Made by a program: the position numbers and the translations under genes
Source of the DNA: an uncultured Lachnospiraceae bacterium
GTDB lineage: Bacteria; Bacillota; Clostridia; Lachnospirales; Lachnospiraceae
Direction: 5' to 3'
NCBI GenBank assembly: GCA_902772565.1
Contig: CACYBJ010000115.1
Coordinates: 1 to 6,053, forward strand
Length of the DNA: 6,053 bases
Shown here: positions 1 to 5,880 of the stretch, one piece after another
How positions within the stretch are numbered: position 1 is the first letter of the stretch
How the letters are laid out: every line of letters begins with the position of its first letter
The notes under the pieces: generated by a model
What the model saw: only the letters and a program-made list of their open reading frames with translations
Told to the model about the DNA's origin: nothing
The model's database searches: none

Positions 1-1
1 C

Positions 2-772
2 GCGGATGCAGGCCTTGCGAAGGATACCTGGAACACAGAATTTACCGAGCTTTCAAGCTATCGCGGCATAAATGCCAACATGCACACTGTTGAGGCATTT
101 CTTGCTATAGCCGACGCTACAGGCGATGATAAGTATCGCGAAAGTGCAGGCGGTATCATTAAGAGAGTCGTCGAGTGGGCATCTGCCAATGAATGGAGGA
201 TCCCGGAGCACTTTACCGAAAACTGGAAGCCGGATCTTGAGTACAACGCCGACAGGAAGGATGACAAGTTTAAACCCTACGGTGCGACACCGGGACACGG
301 TATAGAGTGGGTCAGGCTGATAACCCAGTGGGCAACATCCGTTTACGGTGCCGGAGCTGAACTGGAGAAGTATATTTCCGCGGCCGAGGCTTTGTTTGAT
401 CGTGCCGTGGCAGATGCCTGGAACGCCGACGGTGCCCCGGGAATAGTTTATACCACCGACTGGCAGGGAAACCCGGTGGTGCATGACAGGATGCACTGGA
501 CTCTGGCCGAGGCAATAAACACATCTGCCGTGCTTTATAATACTACCGGAAAGCAGGCATATGCCGACCTATACGCCGATTTTATGAAGTATCTTGATGA
601 GTGCGTTTTGGATCATAAAAACGGATCATGGTTCCACCAGCTGGACAGGGAGAACAGACCGATTGGAACGGTGTGGCCCGGAAAATCCGATCTGTATCAT
701 GCATTCCAGTCCACCATCATACCGTTTATTAAACAGAATATATCCATCGCATCGGGGGTTTCGGCAGAGTAG
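2..772 (+). CDS. AGE-family sugar isomerase/epimerase, YihS-like (5' end outside window)
   Basis: This is the C-terminal part of an N-acylglucosamine 2-epimerase (AGE) superfamily enzyme, an (alpha/alpha)6-barrel that interconverts aldoses and ketoses or epimerises sugars in the cytoplasm. The reading frame is open from base 2 to the TAG at 770-772, giving 256 visible residues. The ATG at 80 is internal, because homologous sequence (YRGINAN) continues upstream of it. Family signatures are NANMH (His codon 83-85), GATPGHGIEW (His codon 296-298), DRMHWTLAEA and GKSDLYHAF (His codon 698-700). The spacing of these three histidines matches, from memory, His176, His248 and His383 of the YihS aldose-ketose isomerase, so the catalytic set looks intact. 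About 150 N-terminal residues would be missing relative to a roughly 410-residue family member. YihS-type enzymes act on mannose/fructose or sulfoquinovose; the substrate cannot be decided here because upstream neighbours are not visible. The superfamily call is firm and the YihS subgroup is probable. Confidence 0.9.
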   Translation, partial: ADAGLAKDTWNTEFTELSSYRGINANMHTVEAFLAIADATGDDKYRESAGGIIKRVVEWASANEWRIPEHFTENWKPDLEYNADRKDDKFKPYGATPGHGIEWVRLITQWATSVYGAGAELEKYISAAEALFDRAVADAWNADGAPGIVYTTDWQGNPVVHDRMHWTLAEAINTSAVLYNTTGKQAYADLYADFMKYLDECVLDHKNGSWFHQLDRENRPIGTVWPGKSDLYHAFQSTIIPFIKQNISIASGVSAE

Positions 773-847
773 CCGGAAATATATTGAGCAAAAAAGGCAT
801 AAAGTAACGTGAATTGTGACAAAACTCTGAATTATACCTCCGAATCG

Positions 848-877
848 TTGACAGTATCGGCATTTTTACAATAGAAT
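848..877 (+). promoter_or_regulatory. Sigma-A-type promoter of the marR-like gene
   Basis: A perfect -35 box TTGACA (848-853) is followed by an 18-base spacer and a -10 box TAGAAT (872-877), predicting a start near 884 and a leader of about 64 bases. A small CGGC/GCCG hairpin (890-893 with 899-902) lies at the start of that leader. The promoter indicates that the regulator is transcribed separately from the isomerase gene upstream. No convincing intrinsic terminator separates the two, so read-through is possible. Confidence 0.65.
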
Positions 878-881
878 TGAA
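867..881. promoter_or_regulatory. Candidate MarR-family operator over the -10 box
   Basis: An imperfect dyad with CAAT (869-872), a 3-base centre and ATTG (876-879), plus an outer T/A pair (867/881), covers the -10 box. MarR proteins commonly repress their own genes from such sites. It resembles the TACAATT/AATTGTA box known for OhrR regulators. The assignment to the adjacent regulator is inference. Confidence 0.35.
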
Positions 882-933
882 CGTAATCACGGCAGTTCGC
901 CGAAAGAAACTGGAAAATGAGATGTTCCAAAAA

Positions 934-940
934 AGGGGGT
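934..940 (+). promoter_or_regulatory. Ribosome binding site of the marR-like gene
   Basis: The purine-rich AGGGGGT lies seven bases before the ATG at 948 and supports that start codon. Confidence 0.7.
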
Positions 941-947
941 ACCAAGT

Positions 948-1409
948 ATGAACGAGATTAAAGCTAACCTCGCGGAGCGTTTCCTTTACAACCGATATCT
1001 CATCGGTAAGGAGAGTAACAGCAAACTTCTTAACGGACTTAAACTTCCGGAATTTGTAGCGCTTCACGGGCTTCATCTGAAATTTGAAGATGATGACACA
1101 CTTGACAGGGTTTATTTAAAGGAAATTGCGGAAGAGATGGATCTGCCCATCCCGAAAACTTCGGAAATAGTAAAGGCTTTGCAGGCCAAGGGCATGGTGA
1201 ACTGGACTTTCGACGGAAAGGGCGAGGACGGCACCTATGTTACCATAACTGAAAAGGGTGAGAACTTCCTTAAGGATAATAAAGTTTACTTTGAGGAGTT
1301 CAGTGAGAAGATCATCGAGCGTTTTGGCAAGGAACGATTCGAGCAGTTTATCGGTATGATGGCTGAAATAGAGCAGATAACTCTCGAAATGAGGGCCGAA
1401 GGGGTCTGA
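948..1409 (+). CDS. MarR-family winged-helix transcriptional regulator
   Basis: A 153-residue protein, the usual MarR length, predicted to be a cytoplasmic DNA-binding dimer. An N-terminal helix (about 3-25) and a C-terminal helical stretch (about 104-150) would form the dimer interface. The winged helix lies between them: a helix at about 56-65, the recognition helix at about 68-82 (PIPKTSEIVKALQAKGMV, fitting the family pattern of a helix ending in KGLV), and the wing at about 84-101, closing with the typical YVTITEKG. The protein has no cysteine, so thiol-based sensing of the OhrR type is excluded. Ligand and targets are unknown. The start is supported by AGGGGGT seven bases upstream, and the gene has its own promoter at 848-877. 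It lies 158 bases before the YegP-like gene on the same strand, a plausible target. MarR-like is well supported; a more divergent winged-helix subfamily is possible. Confidence 0.82.
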   Translation: MNEIKANLAERFLYNRYLIGKESNSKLLNGLKLPEFVALHGLHLKFEDDDTLDRVYLKEIAEEMDLPIPKTSEIVKALQAKGMVNWTFDGKGEDGTYVTITEKGENFLKDNKVYFEEFSEKIIERFGKERFEQFIGMMAEIEQITLEMRAEGV

Positions 1410-1432
1410 TTTGATTGCATTTTACGAGCTTA

Positions 1433-1449
1433 AAAGTTAAATAAACTTT
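1433..1449. promoter_or_regulatory. Candidate operator: AAAGTT-N5-AACTTT dyad
   Basis: Perfect 6-base inverted arms (1433-1438 and 1444-1449) are separated by five A/T bases. The dyad lies just upstream of the poor -35 region of the next promoter, a position suited to an activator or other regulator. It has no GC stem and no T-run, so it is not a terminator for the marR-like gene. Function is inferred from position and symmetry only. Confidence 0.3.
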
Positions 1450-1473
1450 ATGCGCGCGATGTGAGTTTTTCTG

Positions 1474-1482
1474 TGCTATACT
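1474..1482 (+). promoter_or_regulatory. Extended -10 promoter of the yegP-like gene
   Basis: TGC followed by TATACT (1477-1482) forms an extended -10 element, predicting a start near 1489. The -35 position at 17-base spacing reads GCGCGA, far from consensus, so the promoter relies on the extended -10 or on an activator. A perfect 11-base dyad, TTACA-A-TGTAA (1493-1503), lies just downstream of the predicted start. Confidence 0.5.
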
Positions 1483-1492
1483 AAATACAGGT

Positions 1493-1503
1493 TTACAATG
1501 TAA
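1493..1503. promoter_or_regulatory. Candidate operator: TTACA-A-TGTAA dyad
   Basis: A perfect dyad with 5-base arms around one central A, located about +5 to +15 of the predicted transcript. Its left part shares the 8-mer TTTACAAT (1492-1499) with the marR-like promoter (865-872). The position suits roadblock repression. The link to the MarR-like protein is a hypothesis. Confidence 0.35.
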
Positions 1504-1508
1504 CTATT

Positions 1509-1532
1509 GGAAGCGGTGGGGAAATTGCTTCC
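1509..1532 (+). promoter_or_regulatory. Leader hairpin upstream of the yegP-like gene
   Basis: GGAAGC (1509-1514) pairs with GCTTCC (1527-1532) and can extend inward by two G-U pairs, leaving an 8- to 12-base loop. It would fold in the 5' leader about 20 bases before the ribosome binding site. No T-run follows, so it is not a terminator. It could stabilise the mRNA or bind a factor; there is no match to a known riboswitch. Confidence 0.35.
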
Positions 1533-1551
1533 TAAATAATATTCAAATATC

Positions 1552-1558
1552 AGGAGGT
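1552..1558 (+). promoter_or_regulatory. Strong ribosome binding site of the yegP-like gene
   Basis: A perfect AGGAGGT lies nine bases before the ATG at 1568. It is the best Shine-Dalgarno match in the window and suggests high expression. Confidence 0.8.
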
Positions 1559-1567
1559 ATTTTTATC

Positions 1568-1939
1568 ATGGGGAAATTTGTAATTAAGCAGGCCAAAAGC
1601 GGACCGATGTTCAATCTTAAGGCAGGTAACGGCGAGGTAATTCTTTCAAGCCAGGTTTATGCCGACGAGAAATCCTGCAGAAACGGTATCGAAAGCATTA
1701 TGAAGAATGCTCCGGTTGCAGAAATTGAAGATCAGACTAAGGAAGGCTTCGAGACAGTTAAGAATCCGAAGTTCGAGGTTTACACCGACAAATCAGGCGA
1801 GACAAGATTCCGCCTTAAAGCTTCCAACGGCCAGATTATCGGTACCGGCGAAGGCTATGCATCAAAGGCAGGATGCCTTAAGGGTATTGAATCAATCAAG
1901 AAGAACGCAGCCGATTCAGAAATCGTGGTAGAAGAATAA
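1568..1939 (+). CDS. YegP-like protein with two DUF1508 repeats
   Basis: A 123-residue UPF0339/YegP-family protein built from two DUF1508 repeats, at about residues 3-52 and 67-119, joined by an acidic linker (about 53-65). The repeat cores align closely: FNLKAGNGEVI...YADEKSC..GIESIMKNA (15-48) and FRLKASNGQII...YASKAGC..GIESIKKNA (81-114). Each repeat is a small beta-beta-beta-alpha unit in known structures. The biochemical function of the family is unknown. The protein has no signal peptide or membrane segment, so it is probably cytoplasmic. It has exactly two cysteines, Cys37 and Cys103, at equivalent positions in the repeats. The start is fixed by a perfect AGGAGGT nine bases upstream, and the gene is a single-gene unit with its own promoter and the terminator at 1971-2010. 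Its position after a MarR-type gene suggests, but does not prove, stress-linked control. Confidence 0.93.
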   Translation: MGKFVIKQAKSGPMFNLKAGNGEVILSSQVYADEKSCRNGIESIMKNAPVAEIEDQTKEGFETVKNPKFEVYTDKSGETRFRLKASNGQIIGTGEGYASKAGCLKGIESIKKNAADSEIVVEE

Positions 1940-1970
1940 GAAATCACAGCACCCACACAGAGGTGAGAAG

Positions 1971-2010
1971 CACCCTCTTTACCGGAAAAGCCGGTAGGGA
2001 GGGTGTTTTT
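1971..2010 (+). terminator. Intrinsic terminator after the yegP-like gene
   Basis: A 15-base stem (1971-1985 with 1991-2005, containing two G-U pairs) closes a 5-base AAAAG loop and is followed directly by TTTTT (2006-2010). It ends the rightward transcript 32 bases after the stop codon. The hairpin also lies just past the end of the convergent methyltransferase gene. Read leftward it lacks a T-run, so it is at most a weak terminator in that direction. Confidence 0.9.
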
Positions 2011-2035
2011 ATATGCAAATCGGGGGCATTCCTAT

Positions 2036-3301
2036 TTACAGCACCTGGAAGATGTAGAACTTCAGGTAGTAGGATTCGTCGGCGGCCCAGAGTATGGGGT
2101 GGTCCGGTGACTGGGTTTTAAATTCTACCTGGCGGAGGCGCTTATGAGCATCCTTGGCTGCACGCTCTATGGTTTTAGTGAAAAGGTCGAAATCCATAAA
2201 GTGGGAGCAGGAGCAGGTACAGAAGAATCCGCCGGGTTTAACCAGCTTAAGCCCTCTCATGTTGATTTCATGATAGCCCTTGGTTGCATTCTTAATGGAA
2301 CTGCGGGATTTGGTAAAGGCCGGCGGGTCAAGAATAACCACATCGAACTTTTCGCCCATTTCTTCAAGTTCCGGGAGAACTTCAAATACATCGCGGCAGG
2401 CAAACTGAACGGTATCGGACAGGCCGTTTAACTCGGCATTCTTTTCGGCGGTTTCCACCGCAAGCTCAGAAGCATCAATTCCTATAACTTCAGAAGCGCC
2501 TGCAATTCCCGCATTAAGCGCAAAGGAGCCTGTGTGGGTAAAGCAGTCAAGCACACGGGCGTTTTTGCAGAGCTTTTGTACCGCAAGTCTGTTGTACTTC
2601 TGGTCCAGGAAGAAACCGGTTTTCTGACCGTCCTTTACATCAACAATATACTTAACACCGTTTTCAATGATCTCAACGTCGGTATCGAACTCGTCTCCGA
2701 TGAATCCCTTTACGCTTTCCATGCCTTCGAGCTTTCTTACCTTGGCATCGGAGCGCTCGTATACGCCGCGGATTTTAATGCCGTCATCTGCAAGAATCTC
2801 CTTAAGAATGGATATGATTGCATCCTTCATCTTATCGATTCCCAGAGCCAGTGACTGAACTACCAAAACATCGGAGAACTTGTCGATTACAAGTCCCGGA
2901 AGGAAGTCGGCCTCGCCAAAGATAATTCGGCAGGACGAGGTGTCCACCACTTTTTTGCGGTATTCCCATGCAGCCGTAAGTCGCATGCGAAGGAAGTCTT
3001 CATTGATTACATCCTCTGCGTTCCGGGTCATCATTCTGACTCTTATTTTTGAGTTCTGATTAATGAAGCCCTTGCCAAGGTGATATCCGTCAAAGTCATT
3101 TACGAGCACAATGTCGCCGTTTGTAAAGCGGCCTGTGATCGAATCAATTTCGTTGTCATATATCCAGAGACCGCCTGCCTTAAAGGAGCGGCCTTCGCCT
3201 TTTTTCAGAGTTACGATTGAGAGTGTATCTTTTTCCATAGTTATATTATTCAGACCTGTTTTACAGACAAAGGACGGGTCCGTAGCATCCTTTGCATTCA
3301 T
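2036..3301 (-). CDS. rlmI: RlmI-type 23S rRNA (cytosine-C5) methyltransferase, SAM-dependent
   Basis: A 421-residue member of the RlmI/YccW family, which methylates a cytosine of 23S rRNA (C1962 in E. coli) using S-adenosylmethionine. An N-terminal PUA RNA-binding domain lies at about 27-100. A central region carries GEADFLPGLVIDKF (129-142) and YERSD (181-185). The Rossmann methyltransferase domain starts near 228 with TGFFLDQ, then SAM motif I VLDCFTHTGSFAL (250-262), the acidic VIGIDAS (272-278), LDPPAF (324-329) and CTCSCSHFM (361-369), whose cysteines include the presumed catalytic one. E. coli RlmI has 396 residues; the family normally begins close to the PUA domain. The start is therefore uncertain: the ATG at 3301 has AAGGA three bases upstream and lies 17 bases after a predicted transcription start, while the ATG at 3238 (residue 22) gives a more family-like 400 residues but no clear ribosome binding site. 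The gene is monocistronic in this window. Exact rRNA target is inferred from family; RlmI versus a close paralogue (RlmK/L-like) is the remaining doubt. Confidence 0.9.
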   Translation of the reverse strand: MNAKDATDPSFVCKTGLNNITMEKDTLSIVTLKKGEGRSFKAGGLWIYDNEIDSITGRFTNGDIVLVNDFDGYHLGKGFINQNSKIRVRMMTRNAEDVINEDFLRMRLTAAWEYRKKVVDTSSCRIIFGEADFLPGLVIDKFSDVLVVQSLALGIDKMKDAIISILKEILADDGIKIRGVYERSDAKVRKLEGMESVKGFIGDEFDTDVEIIENGVKYIVDVKDGQKTGFFLDQKYNRLAVQKLCKNARVLDCFTHTGSFALNAGIAGASEVIGIDASELAVETAEKNAELNGLSDTVQFACRDVFEVLPELEEMGEKFDVVILDPPAFTKSRSSIKNATKGYHEINMRGLKLVKPGGFFCTCSCSHFMDFDLFTKTIERAAKDAHKRLRQVEFKTQSPDHPILWAADESYYLKFYIFQVL

Positions 3302-3324
3302 ATATCCTTCGGTTTCGCTTTAAA

Positions 3325-3353
3325 ATAATACGATAAACGGCGCATAAAAGCAA
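3325..3353 (-). promoter_or_regulatory. Promoter of the rlmI-like gene
   Basis: On the minus strand, TTGCTT (3353-3348) is followed by a 17-base spacer and TATTAT (3330-3325). The predicted start near 3318 leaves about 17 bases of leader before the ATG at 3301, compatible with that upstream start codon. Confidence 0.5.
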
Positions 3354-3390
3354 ATCGCATCTGCCGGAAAAAGTATTTTCGCATTTAAGG

Positions 3391-3403
3391 ATTATTTAAT
3401 AAT
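3391..3403. promoter_or_regulatory. Candidate operator: ATTATT-T-AATAAT dyad
   Basis: A perfect 13-base dyad with 6-base arms lies where the -35 box of the permease promoter would be expected, in the divergent gap. Bases are all A/T, so chance occurrence in AT-rich DNA is possible. Confidence 0.3.
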
Positions 3404-3411
3404 TGGCATTT

Positions 3412-3417
3412 TATAAT
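3412..3417 (+). promoter_or_regulatory. -10 box of the ABC transporter operon promoter
   Basis: A perfect TATAAT, predicting a start near 3424 and a leader of about 46 bases. No -35 match exists at 16-18 base spacing (3389-3394 reads GGATTA), which would fit activator-dependent transcription, as is common for antimicrobial-responsive exporters. An alternative is TTGGCA (3403-3408) with a long 19-base spacer to TAGAAA (3428-3433). Confidence 0.45.
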
Positions 3418-3457
3418 GCGGTCAGAATAGAAAAACAGGCGATGCCAAAATAAAGAT

Positions 3458-3465
3458 AGGAGAGG
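3458..3465 (+). promoter_or_regulatory. Ribosome binding site of the permease gene
   Basis: AGGAGAGG offers two overlapping purine cores; the AGGAG part lies seven bases before the ATG at 3470 and supports that start over the internal ATG at codon 16. Confidence 0.75.
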
Positions 3466-3469
3466 AAAA

Positions 3470-5854
3470 ATGTTTTTTAACATTCTGAAAAAAGACTTAA
3501 AGCGCGGAGTGACAATGAATATCATTATTCTGCTGTTCATTGCTCTTTCGGTAATGTTCATTGCCGGTTCCGTAAACAGTATAGTTGCTGTTACTACGGC
3601 TCTCGACGACTATTTCGAGAAAGCGGAGGTGCCGGATATTTTAGCCGCAATGCTTGACAAGGCAGAGGTTGTCGACGTCGAAGAGGTGCTTAAGGATGAT
3701 AAGAATCTTTATAAAGATATAAAAGTCGAGGAAAAACTTTTCTTCGTTGATCCATCGGATGTCATTCTCTCAAACGGAAAAGAATGCGGGTACGATAATT
3801 CTTTTATCTGTGATTCCGTTGATGACTACGTTGAAAAAATATTCGATGAAAACAACAAAGAGATAACAGAAGTAAAAAAAGGTGAATTATATGTTCTCCA
3901 GAAAGTAATCAACAGTTCAGACCTTAAGGTTGGCGATACCGTTACCATTAAAATGGACGGAATTCAGAAGGAATTCAAAGTAGCCGGTATTTATAAAGAC
4001 GCAGCTATGGGTTCGGTACTTATGGGAATGGGTCGAATGGTCTTTAACTTGGAGGACGCCGAAGAACTGTATGCGGATGCGAAAGAACATGGAAAAACCG
4101 GAAAGATGTATTACTTCTATACCGATAAGACCAAAGAACTTCAGAACAGATTAAACGAGACCGATGCAAGTTTTGTGTTTATCGGTGATAAGGCCCTTAT
4201 CAAATCTTCATACATTATGGATATGGTTGCTGCCATCTTCCTTATGGTAGTCAGCCTGATCCTTATAGTGGTTGCGCTTATTGTTCTCAGGTTTACCATC
4301 AGTTTCACCATTTCGTCGGAATTCAGAGAGATAGGTGTCATGAAGGCCATCGGTATCGGCAACATGAAGATCAGAAGTCTGTATCTGGCCAAATACCTGG
4401 CGATTTCGGTTGTGGCATCCGTCATAGGTGTTGCTGCTTCGATTCCTTTAGGAAAGCTTATGATAGACGTAACTTCCAACACCATAATGATCGAAGCCGA
4501 GAATGATTTGCTTATCAGTATTATAAGCGCAGTCATGGTTGTTGCCATTGTAATGCTCTTTGGTCTTCATTGTACAAAGAAGGCAAATAAGCTCTCTCCG
4601 GTAGATGCCATAAGGAACGGAGAAACAGGCGAAAGATTCAGGAAAAAAGGTTTCCTTCATCTGTCGAAGAGCAGAATGGGAGCCACCACCTTCCTTGCGG
4701 GAAACGATGTCCTTTCTGCTCCGAAGAGATACATCATCATTATTGTGGTATTTGCACTTGCCATACTTCCGATCCAGTTTTTGGATATCGTAGCCAGTTC
4801 TCTTTCACAAAAGGAAATGCTTTCCAATCTGTCTGCGATCCCGTCAGATGTGGGCTTTTCCATGAATGATGATTCCTATATGTATACCACCGACGGAAGC
4901 GGTAAGCAGGTTTTGATCGATCAGTATAAAGAAATTGAAAAAACACTTGCGGAGAACGGAATGCCCGGACGTGTATTCTCGGAAGTGCTCATTTCATCCA
5001 GACAAAAATTCAATGGAAACACCACACAGGTTATGGCGATACAGGGTGTAAATAACAAATCGGAAGAGCACAAGTGTCTTGAGGGAAGCAATCCGGCAAA
5101 TCCCGGAGAAGTAGCTATTACTCCAAAGGTAGCTGAGGCTCTTGAGGCCGATATCGGTGATGTCATAAAGGTGTCGGTAGGGGGCAAGCAGTATGATCTC
5201 ATGGTCAGCGGTATTTTTGAAGCAATGATAAATACCGGAGAAAGCATAAGACTTCATGAGGACCTTGATGTTAACTATAACTACAGTAACGGAAGCTTTG
5301 GTACTCAGATTCTTTTCGATGACAATCCAAGTGAAAAGGAGTCAAAGGAAAGAATAAAGAAGCTGGAAAAAATCTTCCCGGACTACAGTAACTTCCAGAC
5401 CGGTTCGGAAATGGCAGAATCCATTACGGAAGTCGGACCGACCTTTACCATGGTGAAGAAACTGTTCCTTGTTCTGTCGATTGCAATCGTTATCATGGTG
5501 GCGATACTGATAGAACGCTCCATGATAATCAAGGAAACAGCCGAAATAGCCACATTAAAAGCCATAGGATTTACCGATTATAAGATAGTAAAATGGCATG
5601 CAAAAAGATTTATTATTACCGCGATAATATCTGCGGTAATAGCCGGAACACTGGCATTGCCGCTAACGAAGCTGGCAGCCGATCCTATCTTCGCATTTAT
5701 GGGTGTGGGACAGGGTGTTAAGTATTCATTCTCGATAGTAAGAGTATGTGTGGTTTATCCGATAATTGTAATGGTATTTATGACCTTAAGCATCCTGCTG
5801 AGCTCACTGTACACAAGAAAGATCACAGCACAGCAGACAAGCAGTATTGAATAA
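3470..5854 (+). CDS. ABC transporter permease with two FtsX domains (MacB/BceB-like)
   Basis: A 794-residue integral membrane protein of the FtsX-type ABC permease superfamily. Eight membrane segments are visible, at about residues 17-41, 249-275, 307-331, 347-366, 420-441, 663-681, 712-731 and 757-780. They form two repeated halves of one plus three, each with a large extracytoplasmic domain of about 205-220 residues (42-248 and 442-662). The duplication shows in two motif pairs: EFREIGVMKAIGIGNMKI (284-301) with ETAEIATLKAIGFTDYKI (689-706), the cytoplasmic coupling region for the ATPase, and GDTVTIKMDGIQKEFKVAGI (155-174) with GDVIKVSVGGKQYDLMVSGI (563-582) in the outer domains. Cys106 and Cys114 in the first outer domain could form a disulfide. 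Such proteins act as mechanotransmitters for export or removal of antimicrobial peptides, lipoproteins or lipids; the substrate cannot be read from sequence. The ATPase gene follows after 26 bases, confirming the operon. No two-component system is visible, but the operon continues beyond the window. Confidence 0.93.
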   Translation: MFFNILKKDLKRGVTMNIIILLFIALSVMFIAGSVNSIVAVTTALDDYFEKAEVPDILAAMLDKAEVVDVEEVLKDDKNLYKDIKVEEKLFFVDPSDVILSNGKECGYDNSFICDSVDDYVEKIFDENNKEITEVKKGELYVLQKVINSSDLKVGDTVTIKMDGIQKEFKVAGIYKDAAMGSVLMGMGRMVFNLEDAEELYADAKEHGKTGKMYYFYTDKTKELQNRLNETDASFVFIGDKALIKSSYIMDMVAAIFLMVVSLILIVVALIVLRFTISFTISSEFREIGVMKAIGIGNMKIRSLYLAKYLAISVVASVIGVAASIPLGKLMIDVTSNTIMIEAENDLLISIISAVMVVAIVMLFGLHCTKKANKLSPVDAIRNGETGERFRKKGFLHLSKSRMGATTFLAGNDVLSAPKRYIIIIVVFALAILPIQFLDIVASSLSQKEMLSNLSAIPSDVGFSMNDDSYMYTTDGSGKQVLIDQYKEIEKTLAENGMPGRVFSEVLISSRQKFNGNTTQVMAIQGVNNKSEEHKCLEGSNPANPGEVAITPKVAEALEADIGDVIKVSVGGKQYDLMVSGIFEAMINTGESIRLHEDLDVNYNYSNGSFGTQILFDDNPSEKESKERIKKLEKIFPDYSNFQTGSEMAESITEVGPTFTMVKKLFLVLSIAIVIMVAILIERSMIIKETAEIATLKAIGFTDYKIVKWHAKRFIITAIISAVIAGTLALPLTKLAADPIFAFMGVGQGVKYSFSIVRVCVVYPIIVMVFMTLSILLSSLYTRKITAQQTSSIE

Positions 5855-5867
5855 ATCGTAATGACGA

Positions 5868-5872
5868 AAGGA
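5868..5872 (+). promoter_or_regulatory. Ribosome binding site of the ATPase gene
   Basis: AAGGA lies eight bases before the ATG at 5881 within the 26-base gap after the permease stop codon, indicating independent translation initiation on the shared mRNA. Confidence 0.65.
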
Positions 5873-5880
5873 CAGAAAAC

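Noticed and set aside
80..82. ATG at 80 as the true start of the isomerase
   Set aside because: The frame is open to base 2 and encodes conserved family sequence before this codon (YRGINAN), there is no ribosome binding site, and the family needs about 150 more N-terminal residues.
53..496. Minus-strand 147-codon open frame inside the isomerase gene
   Set aside because: It is fully antisense to conserved isomerase motifs, including the PGH histidine, and its translation resembles no family; it is a codon-bias shadow.
759..779. Hairpin over the isomerase stop codon (TTTCGGC with GCCGGAAA) as a terminator
   Set aside because: The stem is short and imperfect and is followed by ATATTGAG, not a T-run, so it does not qualify as an intrinsic terminator.
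848..872. TACAAT at 867-872 as the -10 box for TTGACA
   Set aside because: The spacer would be only 13 bases; TAGAAT at 872-877 with an 18-base spacer is much better.
729..1076. Minus-strand 115-codon open frame across the marR-like promoter and gene start
   Set aside because: It lies antisense to the isomerase end, the promoter and the first 43 codons of the MarR-type gene, shows no recognisable domain, and has no convincing ribosome binding site.
2144..2854. Plus-strand open frames of 95 and 106 codons antisense to the rlmI-like gene
   Set aside because: Both are opposite conserved methyltransferase motifs and have no domain of their own.
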